From JAXMCI01 sp046349435 (GTDB lineage Bacteria > Pseudomonadota > Alphaproteobacteria > Dongiales > Dongiaceae), in NCBI GenBank assembly GCA_046349435.1, contig JAXMCI010000011.1:62001-126000 (forward strand): a DNA stretch of 64,000 nucleotides, written 5' to 3'. Of the stretch, positions 33,979-42,053 are shown piece after piece. Below the pieces are notes generated by a model. The model was not told the DNA's origin and ran no database searches. It saw only the letters and a list, made by a program, of their open reading frames with translations. The position numbers and the translations under genes were made by a program. Numbering within the stretch: the stretch's first letter is position 1; each line of letters starts with the position of its first letter.

Positions 33979-35186
33979 GCCGCGCGCTCCAGGCTGAGCT
34001 CCGACCAGACCTCGGAGAGCGAGGCGACGAGATGCTCAATGTCGGCCTCGCTGTGCAGCGGGGACGGGGTGATGCGCAGACGCTCCGTGCCGCGCGGCAC
34101 GGTCGGGTAGTTGATCGGCTGGGCGTAGATCCCGTAATGCTCGAGCAGCACGTCGCTGATCCGCTTGCAGCGCACGGGGTCGCCGACCATCACCGGCACG
34201 ATGTGGCTGCGGTTGGCGAGGTGCGGGATGCCGGCCGCGCTGAGCCGCCGCCGCACCGCCGCGACCACCGCCTGGTGGCGCGTCCGCTCCGCCGTGCTGG
34301 CCTTGAGGTGCCGGATGCTGGCGAGCGCGCCCGCCGCCACCGCCGGCGGCAGCGCGGTGGTGAAGATGAAGCCGGAGGCGAAGCTGCGCACGAAGTCGCA
34401 GAGCGCCGCCGAGCCGGCGATGTAGCCGCCGAGCACGCCGAACGCCTTGGCCAGCGTGCCCTCGATCACCGTCAGCCGGTGGGCGACCCCGTCGCGCTCG
34501 GAGATGCCGCCGCCGCGCGGGCCGTAGAGCCCGACCGCATGCACCTCGTCGAGATAGGTCATCGCGCCATAGGCCTCGGCGACGTCGCACATCGCCGCGA
34601 TCGGGGCGACGTCGCCGTCCATCGAGTAGACCGACTCGAAGGCGACCAGCTTGGGCGCGCGCGGGTCGAGGGCGGCCAGCCGGCGTTCCAGGTCCTCGGG
34701 GTCGTTGTGCGCGAAGACCACCTTCTCGGCGCGGCTCTGGCGGATGCCCTCGATCATCGAGGCGTGGTTGTCGGCGTCGGAGAGCACGACGCAGCCCGGG
34801 ATCCGCGAGGCCAGCGTGCCGAGCGACGCCCAGTTCGACATGTAGCCCGAGTTGAACAGCAGCGCCGCCTCGGTGCCGTGCAGGTCGGCGAGCTCCTGCT
34901 CGAGCAGCACGTGGGTATGGTTCGTGCCGGAGATGTTGCGGGTGCCGCCGGCGCCGGCGCCGCAGCGGTCGAGCGCCTCGTGCATGGCCTCCAGCACCGC
35001 CGGATGCTGGCCCATGCCGAGATAGTCGTTCGAGCACCAGACGGTGACCTCGGCGCGTCCCCGCTCGCGGTGATGGGTGGCGCGCGGGAACTGGCCGGCC
35101 TGGCGCTCCAGGTCGGCGAAGTGTCGATAGCGCCCCTCGCGGCGCAGGCCGTCGAGCTGCTGACGGAAGAAGGCCTCGTGGTCCAC
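33975..35186 (-). CDS. hemA: 5-Aminolevulinate synthase
   Basis: This pyridoxal-phosphate enzyme joins glycine and succinyl-CoA to 5-aminolevulinate, the first precursor of haem and bacteriochlorophyll. The 403-residue sequence has VWCSNDYLGMGQHP, GTRNISGTNHTH, the DEVHAVGLYGPRG loop and the Schiff-base lysine in GTLAKAFGVLGGYI. I chose GTG 35186 over GTG 35192, because the ribosome site AGGAGG overlaps the latter and is correctly spaced for the former; the family also begins (M/V)D-EAFF. The puhE stop falls within this ribosome site, so translation is coupled. It supplies precursor in step with the bch operon. Confidence 0.94.
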   Translation of the reverse strand: MDHEAFFRQQLDGLRREGRYRHFADLERQAGQFPRATHHRERGRAEVTVWCSNDYLGMGQHPAVLEAMHEALDRCGAGAGGTRNISGTNHTHVLLEQELADLHGTEAALLFNSGYMSNWASLGTLASRIPGCVVLSDADNHASMIEGIRQSRAEKVVFAHNDPEDLERRLAALDPRAPKLVAFESVYSMDGDVAPIAAMCDVAEAYGAMTYLDEVHAVGLYGPRGGGISERDGVAHRLTVIEGTLAKAFGVLGGYIAGSAALCDFVRSFASGFIFTTALPPAVAAGALASIRHLKASTAERTRHQAVVAAVRRRLSAAGIPHLANRSHIVPVMVGDPVRCKRISDVLLEHYGIYAQPINYPTVPRGTERLRITPSPLHSEADIEHLVASLSEVWSELSLERAA

Positions 35187-35188
35187 CT

Positions 35189-35998
35189 TCACCTCCTGTT
35201 GATCGAGGGCAGCGCCGGGAGCGCCTCGGGAGCGTCGTCGGCGGCGGCCGTCCTGCGCTGGGCCCAGCTCCACAGCGCCGCATCGGGCACCGGCAGCATG
35301 AGGAACCAGTGCTCGAGGATCGCCAGCGCGAGCAGCGCGACGACCAGGGTCAGCCCGGCCGCGGCCGCCGGCTCGGCGGCGATGGCGCGCTGCACCAGCA
35401 GCACGGCCAGCGCCGTCGAGGCGGTGATCGAGACCGGGAAGAACAGATTCATCGGCTTCTTCGGCAGGTAGCTGACGAGGAAGCGCAGATGCTCGGGGAA
35501 GAACTGGCTGTTGAGGTTCGGCACGCCGAGAAAGAGATTGAGCTTGGCGCTGCAGCGCATGCCCCAGAGCAGCAGGAAGGTCCAGGGGCCGACCGGATTG
35601 CTGCCGTCCCAGGTCAGCGCCAGCACCAGCGCGGCGCCGCCGGCGATCGCCAGCTCGTGATGCGCCACGGTCTCGGCGGCCAGCCGGAAGCGGCGCCAGA
35701 AGGAGCAGCCCGGCGGGCAGGGCTCCTTGCGGCCGCCGGAGAGGAAGCCCAGAAGGAAGCTGGCCTCGAGCCAGCCCCAGACGACCAGCGCGCCGGTGAA
35801 GGCGTGGTAGGCGCCGGCGATGCTCGTGTCGGAGCGGCTGACGACCAGCCCGTAGCAGGCCAGGCCGAGCGCCGCGGTGGCGCCCAGCATGGTCCAGCGA
35901 TAGGTCGATCGCGGCAGCCCGTCGAGATAGATGATCAGCCCGGTGCTGAACCACCAGACGAACAGCGCATAGAGCACGGGGAGGCCGTATTGGACCAT
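35189..35998 (-). CDS. puhE: Photosynthetic complex assembly protein PuhE
   Basis: PuhE is an integral membrane protein needed for normal reaction-centre and LH1 levels in Rhodobacter. This 269-residue protein has about seven hydrophobic helices, a short cytoplasmic loop with two cysteines (EPCPPGCSFW) and the family block GMRCSAKLNLFLGVPNLN with EHLRFLVSYLPKKPMN. ATG 35998 gives the expected YGLPVLYALFVWW start. It lies between acsF and hemA, 11 bases after the acsF stop. Confidence 0.9.
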   Translation of the reverse strand: MVQYGLPVLYALFVWWFSTGLIIYLDGLPRSTYRWTMLGATAALGLACYGLVVSRSDTSIAGAYHAFTGALVVWGWLEASFLLGFLSGGRKEPCPPGCSFWRRFRLAAETVAHHELAIAGGAALVLALTWDGSNPVGPWTFLLLWGMRCSAKLNLFLGVPNLNSQFFPEHLRFLVSYLPKKPMNLFFPVSITASTALAVLLVQRAIAAEPAAAAGLTLVVALLALAILEHWFLMLPVPDAALWSWAQRRTAAADDAPEALPALPSINRR

Positions 35999-36009
35999 CG
36001 GCGTCGCGC

Positions 36010-37074
36010 CTACCAGGCCGGGGCCACGCGGACCTGCCGCGGCAGCTCGTTGCGCTGTACCGGCAGCAGGTAGAGCCGCGCGATGGTGACGCCGGCGGCG
36101 GCGGCGCAACCCAGCCGGCGGAGCGCGCCCGCGACGCCGCCCCGCTGCCGCGCCGCGTCGTTTGCCGCGGCGATGCGGCAGAGCCGGTCGAGGCCGGCCT
36201 TGAAGGCCGGGTGCTCGATGTCGAGGGTCAGCGGGAAGACCTGGCGCGAGATCTCCGAGGTGATCCGCAGCACCCGGTAGTCGTAGTCGGTCGGGTCGAG
36301 CCCGAGCGCCTGGTGCAGCTCCGGCCGCGAATGGTCGCGCACATACATCGTGGCGTAGACGGCCAGCAGGAAGAAGCGGATCCACAGCTTGTTGCGGCCG
36401 GACAGCAGCTTCGGGTCGGCGCGCATCAGGCAGGCGAACACCTCGCCATGGCGGAACTCGTCGTTGCACCACCTCTCGAACCACTTGAAGATCGGGTGGA
36501 AGCGGTGCTCGGGATGGCGCTCGAGCTGGCGGAAGATGGTGATGTAGCGGGCGTAGCCGATCTTCTCCGACAGGTAGGTCGCGTAGAAGATGAATTTCGG
36601 GCTGAAGTACTTGCGCTTCTTGGCGCGGCGCAGGAAGCCGAGGTCGACGCCGAGGCCGAAATCCTTCAGCGACTGGTTGATGAAGTTGGCATGGCGCGCC
36701 TCGTCGCGGCTCATGAAGCCGAACAGGTCGCGCAGCTCGGGGTTGGTCATCCGCTTCTTGATCTCGGCATAGAGCAGGCAACCGGAGAACTCGGCGGTGA
36801 CCGAGCTGACCAGGAACTCGAGGAACTCCTCCCTGAGGGCCTCGGGCAGGGCCGCCACCTCGGCGGCGAAATCGCCGCTGCGCTGGAAGTGGTTGGCGTT
36901 GGCGTCGCTGCCGAACTCGGCCATCAGCTGGTCGAACTCGGCGCGGATCGGCCGGATGTCGAGCCGGTCGATGGCGTCGAAGTCCGTGGTGTAGAAGTTC
37001 GGCGTCAGGATGGTGCTGGTCTTGGCCTGCAGGGTCGAGCTGTTGGGCGCGGCGTCGTCGGCGATGGCGGTCAT
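36010..37074 (-). CDS. acsF: Mg-protoporphyrin IX monomethyl ester cyclase, oxygen-dependent
   Basis: AcsF is the diiron monooxygenase that forms the fifth ring of chlorophylls using O2. The 354-residue sequence contains the TPNFYTTDFDAID opening and the diiron motifs SRDEARHANF and CNDEFRHGEVFACL. ATG 37074 has a fitting GGAG upstream; an alternative GTG at 37110 overlaps the puhC stop and would add 12 residues. No bchE (the oxygen-independent cyclase) is present in the window, so bacteriochlorophyll synthesis here appears to need oxygen unless bchE lies elsewhere. Confidence 0.95.
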   Translation of the reverse strand: MTAIADDAAPNSSTLQAKTSTILTPNFYTTDFDAIDRLDIRPIRAEFDQLMAEFGSDANANHFQRSGDFAAEVAALPEALREEFLEFLVSSVTAEFSGCLLYAEIKKRMTNPELRDLFGFMSRDEARHANFINQSLKDFGLGVDLGFLRRAKKRKYFSPKFIFYATYLSEKIGYARYITIFRQLERHPEHRFHPIFKWFERWCNDEFRHGEVFACLMRADPKLLSGRNKLWIRFFLLAVYATMYVRDHSRPELHQALGLDPTDYDYRVLRITSEISRQVFPLTLDIEHPAFKAGLDRLCRIAAANDAARQRGGVAGALRRLGCAAAAGVTIARLYLLPVQRNELPRQVRVAPAW

Positions 37075-37106
37075 CGGCTCAGCTCCGGGTCGGGCGGGGG
37101 CGCGGC

Positions 37107-37565
37107 TCACGAGGTGCCGCCGGCGGCGGCGAGGATCGCGGCGAAGGCGCCGACATTGGTGACGCCGAACGATTCGAGCTCGATGCGGCGGCCGGTGGCG
37201 AGGTCGTCCAGCGTCAGCCGCCCGTCCGCCCAGCTGGTCAGCCGGAACGGCGTCGCGGCGCCGTCGCCGGCGAGCCGGCGCTCGCGGGCGAGCCCGCGCA
37301 GCGTGCCGCGGATGAAGCCGTTGCTGGCCGGCGGCACGTTGTAGACGAGACGGCCGTCCGGCGCGCCATAGACGGCGACGCTGCCGTCGGGGCGGTCGAC
37401 GAAGCTGAGGTCGCGGGCCATCACCGGCGCGGCCTCGGGCGCGTGGAAGGCGCCGATGCCGGTGGTCCGCACGGAGAACGCCGCCAGGATGGTGGCGGCC
37501 ACCAGGATGCCGGCGCCGAACAGCGGGTAGCGCGGGAACGGACGGACGGCGGCGGGATGGCTCAT
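37107..37565 (-). CDS. puhC: Photosynthetic complex assembly protein PuhC
   Basis: PuhC is a small membrane-anchored protein that helps assemble the RC-LH1 complex. The 152-residue protein has one N-terminal helix (FGAGILVAATILAAFSV) and a soluble periplasmic domain with RDLSFVDRPDGSVAVYGA, GFIRGTLRGLARERR and FGVTNVGAFAAIL. ATG 37565 is 13 bases after the puhB stop. The stop overlaps a possible GTG start of acsF. Confidence 0.9.
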   Translation of the reverse strand: MSHPAAVRPFPRYPLFGAGILVAATILAAFSVRTTGIGAFHAPEAAPVMARDLSFVDRPDGSVAVYGAPDGRLVYNVPPASNGFIRGTLRGLARERRLAGDGAATPFRLTSWADGRLTLDDLATGRRIELESFGVTNVGAFAAILAAAGGTS

Positions 37566-37578
37566 CGGCGTGCCCTCC

Positions 37579-38229
37579 TCAGGCGTAGGCGGTGCGGCGC
37601 CGCGTTGCCGCGGCAGCTTCCGGCTCCGGCGCTGCGGCGACCGGCAGCGCCGCGGCGGCGGCCAGCGCGCGCGACAGGATGCGGGCGACGTTGGCCGCGT
37701 CGGGGATGCCGCGCAGCATCGGGTCGGGATGCGACAGGCGCCACGGCCGGGCATGCGGCCACAGCGCGAGATAGGCGATATGCTCGCCGGCCGGCAGGGC
37801 CAGCGGGATGTCGCCGGTGCCGTCGGCGTAGGTCTTGAGCCCGGCCGACTGGATCTGCTTGAAGGGCAGGTTGATGCAGAGCTGCAGGGCGATGCCGGCC
37901 TGCATGACGACGCGCTGGTCGGTGATGGTGTAGACCGTGGTGCGGGCGATCAGCCAGGCGATGCCCGCCAGCAGGCCGATCGCCACCGCGGCGACGCCGA
38001 CCAGCCACAGGCCGGAGACGAGCAGCGCAGGGCCGCCGTCGCCGCGCGACAGGAAGTAGAGCTCGCGGAACAGCAGGATCACCGCGAAATAGGCGGCCAG
38101 CTTGCGCAGGTGGAAGACGCGGCGGGCGACCGTCTCCCAGCGCGGCGAGCCCTGCCACAGCATGGTCTCGCCCTTCGGCAGCGGCCCGGGCAGCCCGTGC
38201 GGCCCGGGCAGGTCGTCGTGCCCGCTCAC
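37579..38229 (-). CDS. puhB: Photosynthetic complex assembly protein PuhB
   Basis: PuhB aids reaction-centre assembly. This 216-residue protein opens with LPKGETMLWQGSP, followed by two to three membrane helices (about residues 44-62 and 70-100) and a PH-like domain containing TTVYTITDQRVVMQAGIAL and NLPFKQIQSAGL. The GTG start at 38229 overlaps the puhA stop (GTGA), so it is coupled to puhA. The alanine-rich C-terminus after SHPDPMLRGIPDA is variable. Confidence 0.92.
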   Translation of the reverse strand: MSGHDDLPGPHGLPGPLPKGETMLWQGSPRWETVARRVFHLRKLAAYFAVILLFRELYFLSRGDGGPALLVSGLWLVGVAAVAIGLLAGIAWLIARTTVYTITDQRVVMQAGIALQLCINLPFKQIQSAGLKTYADGTGDIPLALPAGEHIAYLALWPHARPWRLSHPDPMLRGIPDAANVARILSRALAAAAALPVAAAPEPEAAAATRRRTAYA

Positions 38230-38987
38230 AGCAGCGGCCCCAGCCGGTCCGGCGTGGCGTAGAGGTGCCCGCCGGCGTAGTAGGCGGTGATGCGATCCTC
38301 CTCGCGCGAGGTGATCTGGTCGGGGTTGGCCAGCGCCGGCACGGCGGCGAACTGGGCGGCCAGGATCGAGGCGACCTTGACGCTGTCCTCGCCGACCCGG
38401 GCCATGGTCATCGGCAGCAGCACGCGATGGCCGTCGGCCAGCCCGACCTCGAGGTAGCGGATCACCGCGTCGGCGCGGTCCACCCAGATGTCGGCGACGG
38501 TGCCGGCCCGGCGGCCGTCGGCGGCGATCACCGCCATGCCCCGCGGATCGGGATCCTCGGCGTCGACGCCGTAGTCGGTGGCGACGCGCAGCGGCACGAT
38601 CCTGAGCTCGCCCTCGAAGGTCGTGTCGGGCACCTCCGAGCGCTCGACATAGGCGGCTGGGCCGACGCCGTCGACCATCGGGTTGCCGGTCGGCTCCATC
38701 GGCGCGCCGAGCCAGCCGCCGACCGGGCGGGCGGCGATCGGCCGCTGCGGCGGCTCGGCCCGCGGCGCCTGCAGGGTGCTGCCGTCGCGCAGCAGGAAGG
38801 TCTTCGGGCTCGGGATCGCCGGGAAGCCCTGGACCAGGACGTGGCCGGAGCGCTCGGATTCGAGCGGATAGCCCTCCCGCTTGTCCTCGCGCCGGAGATA
38901 GAAGATCAGCCCGGCGAAGAAGATCCAGAATGCGTAGAGGGCGAGCTGGGCGACGTCGATGTAGCTGGTGATGGCGCCGGCTTGCAT
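38226..38987 (-). CDS. puhA: Reaction centre H subunit
   Basis: PuhA caps the cytoplasmic side of the reaction centre and guides protons to the secondary quinone. The 253-residue protein has one N-terminal membrane helix (VAQLALYAFWIFFAGLIFYL) followed by REDKREGYPLE and the soluble domain with PDPRGMAVIAADG and VRYLEV-like strands (here VIRYLEVGL). A GGGAGG ribosome site precedes ATG 38987. The lhaA gene ends 20 bases upstream. Confidence 0.95.
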   Translation of the reverse strand: MQAGAITSYIDVAQLALYAFWIFFAGLIFYLRREDKREGYPLESERSGHVLVQGFPAIPSPKTFLLRDGSTLQAPRAEPPQRPIAARPVGGWLGAPMEPTGNPMVDGVGPAAYVERSEVPDTTFEGELRIVPLRVATDYGVDAEDPDPRGMAVIAADGRRAGTVADIWVDRADAVIRYLEVGLADGHRVLLPMTMARVGEDSVKVASILAAQFAAVPALANPDQITSREEDRITAYYAGGHLYATPDRLGPLL

Positions 38988-39007
38988 GGCGATGACCTCC
39001 CGATTGG

Positions 39008-40441
39008 CTATCCGGCGATCTCGGCGAGGCCGAGGCCGGAGGCTGCCGACTTGCCCGCCGTGCCGGCCTTGCGGACCAGAGGCCCGACCGCGACCAGCGT
39101 GGCGAACAGGAATGCGATCTCGATGTGGTAGACGACGCTGTAGCCGGTGGCGGGGCCGGCCAGCGCCGGGCCGAGCGCGCCGCTCTGGGCCAGCGTCGAC
39201 ACGCCGTCGCGCACGATGCCGCCGAGCGCCACCGCGCTGCCGGCGGCCGAGGCCTGCACGGCGCCCCAGACGCCGAGCGCCAGCCCGATCTGCCCGGCCT
39301 TGGCCATGCCCATCGCGGCGGTCAGCGTGCAATGGGCGAAGAGGCCGCCGCCGACGCCGATCAGCAGCGTGCCGAGGGCGAACAGGCCCGGCGAGCCGAG
39401 CGGCGCCGAGAAGATCAGCGCGGCGAAGGCGGCGAGCCCGAACAGCGCGCCGATGCCGGCCAGCCGGTAGGGGTCGGCGCCGCGGCCGAGCCGGCGCGCG
39501 GCGCTGGCGAAGCCGACCATGCCGCCGACCGCGAGCAGTGCGGTCAGGCTGGTGGTGGCGCCGACGCTGAGATGCAGCACCTGGCCGCCATAGGGCTCGA
39601 GCAGGATGTCCTGCATGCTGAAGCCGAAGGTGCCGAGGCCGAGCGCGACCAGCGCCCGGGCCGGCCGCTGGCCCTGGCTGAACTCCCGCCAGGACTGGCC
39701 GAAGGTCGGGCGCGGCTGGTTGCGCGCCGTGCGCGAGGGCTGGCGCGGCTCCTGCTTCCACAGCGCCAGGATGTTGAGCGCCATGGTGGCGAGCGCCGCC
39801 CCCTGGATCACCTGGATCAGGCGGATCTGGCTGAAATGCGCCAGCAGGGCGCCGAAGGCGAGCGCGCTCGCGATCATGCCGAGCAGCAGCATCATGCAGA
39901 GCAGCGCCACCACCTTGGGCTGGGCGTGCGTCGGGGCGAGGTCGGTGGCGAGCGCCAGCCCGACGGTCTGGGTGGTGTGCAGCCCGGCGCCGATCAGCAG
40001 GAAGGCGAGCGCCGCGCCGATCTGGCCGATGACGATCGGCCCGTGCGTGTCGCCGGACAGCACCAGCAGCGCGAACGGCATGATCGCCAGCCCGCCGAAC
40101 TGCAGCAGGGTGCCGAACCAGAGGAAGGGCACGCGCCGCCAGCCGAGCACCGAGCGGTGCACGTCGGAGCGGAAGCCGACCACCGCGCGGAACGGCGCGA
40201 AGAGCAGCGGCAGCGACACCATGGTGGCGACCAGCCAGGCCGGCACGCCGAGCTCGACGATCATCACCCGGTTGAGGGTGCCGATCAGCAGCACCGCGGC
40301 CATCCCGACCGAGACCTGGAACAGCGACAGGCGGAGCAGCCGGCCGAGCGGCAGCTCCGGGGTCGCGGCGTCGGCGAAGGGCAGGAAGCGCGGGCTGACC
40401 TGCAGCCAGGGCCGGGCCAGGATGTCGTTGAGCCGGCTCAT
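39008..40441 (-). CDS. lhaA: LH1 assembly protein LhaA (PucC family transporter fold)
   Basis: LhaA belongs to the PucC branch of the major facilitator superfamily and helps insert LH1, probably handling pigment or polypeptide at the membrane. The 477-residue protein has about twelve hydrophobic helices. PucC landmarks include GTLNRVMIVELGVPAWLVA, FRAVVGFRSDVHRSVLGWRR, the middle LEPYGGQVLHLSVGATT and VGGGLFAHCTL. It sits between bchM and puhA, the usual place for lhaA, and its start overlaps the bchM stop (ATGA). Confidence 0.92.
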   Translation of the reverse strand: MSRLNDILARPWLQVSPRFLPFADAATPELPLGRLLRLSLFQVSVGMAAVLLIGTLNRVMIVELGVPAWLVATMVSLPLLFAPFRAVVGFRSDVHRSVLGWRRVPFLWFGTLLQFGGLAIMPFALLVLSGDTHGPIVIGQIGAALAFLLIGAGLHTTQTVGLALATDLAPTHAQPKVVALLCMMLLLGMIASALAFGALLAHFSQIRLIQVIQGAALATMALNILALWKQEPRQPSRTARNQPRPTFGQSWREFSQGQRPARALVALGLGTFGFSMQDILLEPYGGQVLHLSVGATTSLTALLAVGGMVGFASAARRLGRGADPYRLAGIGALFGLAAFAALIFSAPLGSPGLFALGTLLIGVGGGLFAHCTLTAAMGMAKAGQIGLALGVWGAVQASAAGSAVALGGIVRDGVSTLAQSGALGPALAGPATGYSVVYHIEIAFLFATLVAVGPLVRKAGTAGKSAASGLGLAEIAG

Positions 40442-41142
40442 CGCGGCACCAGCTCCACCGCCTGCGAGATGTAGAAGCCGGCGGCGATCCGCTGGGTGCG
40501 CGCCGGCCGCCAGCCCTGCAGGCCGGCCCGCGCGGCGATGCCGCGCCGCAGGTCGCCCTCGCGCACCGGCTCGATCGCCGGCGCGCGGTCGCCGCGCGGG
40601 AACAGCCGGCCGACCGTGTGCATGGCGACCAGCGGCGCGGTGCTCGGCGCGAAGGTGAACAGCACCGAGGCGCCGGCGCGCGCGGCGAGCCCGGCGACCG
40701 AGGCCAGCATGTCGGGAGTGCGGTAGTGGATCAGCGAATCCATCGCGACGACGTGGTCGAAGCGGCCGAGCGCCGGGTCGAGCATGTCGGCGACGCGGAA
40801 CTCGACCGCGCCGGCGCCGAGGTCGCGCGGCGCGCGCTCGCGGGCCAGCCCGATCAGCTTCGGCGACAGGTCGACCGCCACCACCTCGGCGCCGCGCCGG
40901 GCGACCGCCACCGCCAGCACCCCGGTGCCGCAGCCGGCATCGAGGATGCGGCGGCCGGCGAGGTCGGGCGGCAGCCAGTCGAGCAGGGTGTGGCGCATGC
41001 GCTCGCGTCCCGCCCGCACGGTGGCCCGGATGCGGCCGACCGGCGCGTCCGAGGTCAGCCGCGACCAGGCCTCGACCGCCGTGCGGTCGAAGTAGGTCTC
41101 GATCTGGCCGCGCCGCTGCAGGTAGGAGGCGGTGTCGCTCAT
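40438..41142 (-). CDS. bchM: Mg-protoporphyrin IX methyltransferase
   Basis: BchM methylates the C-13 propionate of Mg-protoporphyrin IX using S-adenosylmethionine, the step between Mg-chelatase and the cyclase AcsF. The 234-residue sequence has the AdoMet-binding motif RILDAGCGTGVLAV at about residues 65-78, VVAVDLSPKLIGLAR, and AMDSLIHY. Both ends overlap neighbours by four bases (bchL upstream, lhaA downstream), typical of this superoperon. Confidence 0.94.
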   Translation of the reverse strand: MSDTASYLQRRGQIETYFDRTAVEAWSRLTSDAPVGRIRATVRAGRERMRHTLLDWLPPDLAGRRILDAGCGTGVLAVAVARRGAEVVAVDLSPKLIGLARERAPRDLGAGAVEFRVADMLDPALGRFDHVVAMDSLIHYRTPDMLASVAGLAARAGASVLFTFAPSTAPLVAMHTVGRLFPRGDRAPAIEPVREGDLRRGIAARAGLQGWRPARTQRIAAGFYISQAVELVPR

Positions 41143-42053
41143 CAGTCGAAGCCCAGCAGGTCGAAGATCTCGCGGTCCTTCAGCGGCTCGGCGATCAGCG
41201 GCTCGGTGCCGGCCCACAGCGCCCCGGCGAGCTGCAGGTACTCGGCCTGCACCGCGTCCAGCTCGGGCGTCGACTCCATCTCGAACAGCGTCGACTTCTT
41301 CAGCCGGCTGCGGCGGATCACGTCGAGGTCGGGGAAGCGGGCCATGGTCTTGAGCCCGACCCGCTCGTTGTAGCGGTCGATCTGGTCGGTGCCGGCGCTG
41401 CGGTTGGCGATGACGCCGCCGAGCCGCACCGCGTAGTTGCGCGACTTGGCCTGGATCGCCGCGACGATGCGGTTCATCGCGAAGATCGAGTCGAAGTCGT
41501 TGGCGGTGACGATGAGGGCCCGGTCGGCATGCTGCAGCGGCGCGGCGAAGCCGCCGCAGACCACGTCGCCCAGCACGTCGAAGATGACCACGTCGGTGTC
41601 GTCGAGGAGGTGGTGCTCCTTGAGCAGCTTGACGGTCTGGCCGACGACGTAGCCGCCGCAGCCGGTGCCGGCCGGCGGCCCGCCGGCCTCGACGCACATC
41701 ACGCCGTTGTAGCCCTCGTAGACGAAGTCCTCGACGCGCAGCTCCTCGGCGTGGAAGTCGACCTGCTGCAGCGCGTCGATCACCGTCGGCATCAGCCGCT
41801 TGGTCAGGGTGAAGGTCGAGTCGTGCTTCGGGTCGCAGCCGATCTGCAGCACGCGCTTGCCGAGCCGGGCGAAGGCGACCGACAGGTTGGAGGAGGTGGT
41901 GCTCTTGCCGATCCCGCCCTTGCCGTAGACGGCGAAGACCTTGGCTCCGCCGATCTTGAGGCGCGGATCGAGCTGCACCTGGACGCTGCCCTCGCCGTCG
42001 CCGCAGCTCGTGCCCGAGCCGCAGCCCGTGTTGGGCCGCACCGCGATGTTCAT
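41142..42053 (-). CDS. bchL: Dark-operative protochlorophyllide reductase iron protein BchL
   Basis: BchL is the NifH-like ATPase that drives BchN-BchB in light-independent protochlorophyllide reduction. The 303-residue product has the P-loop GKGGIGKS at residues 44-51, CDPKHDSTF, and cluster cysteines C132 (GTGCGG) and C166 (LGDVVCGGF). The N-terminal extension before the fold contains two cysteines in CGSGTSC, in the flexible region known to regulate BchL. The start overlaps the bchH stop (ATGA), and the stop overlaps the bchM start. Confidence 0.95.
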   Translation of the reverse strand: MNIAVRPNTGCGSGTSCGDGEGSVQVQLDPRLKIGGAKVFAVYGKGGIGKSTTSSNLSVAFARLGKRVLQIGCDPKHDSTFTLTKRLMPTVIDALQQVDFHAEELRVEDFVYEGYNGVMCVEAGGPPAGTGCGGYVVGQTVKLLKEHHLLDDTDVVIFDVLGDVVCGGFAAPLQHADRALIVTANDFDSIFAMNRIVAAIQAKSRNYAVRLGGVIANRSAGTDQIDRYNERVGLKTMARFPDLDVIRRSRLKKSTLFEMESTPELDAVQAEYLQLAGALWAGTEPLIAEPLKDREIFDLLGFD

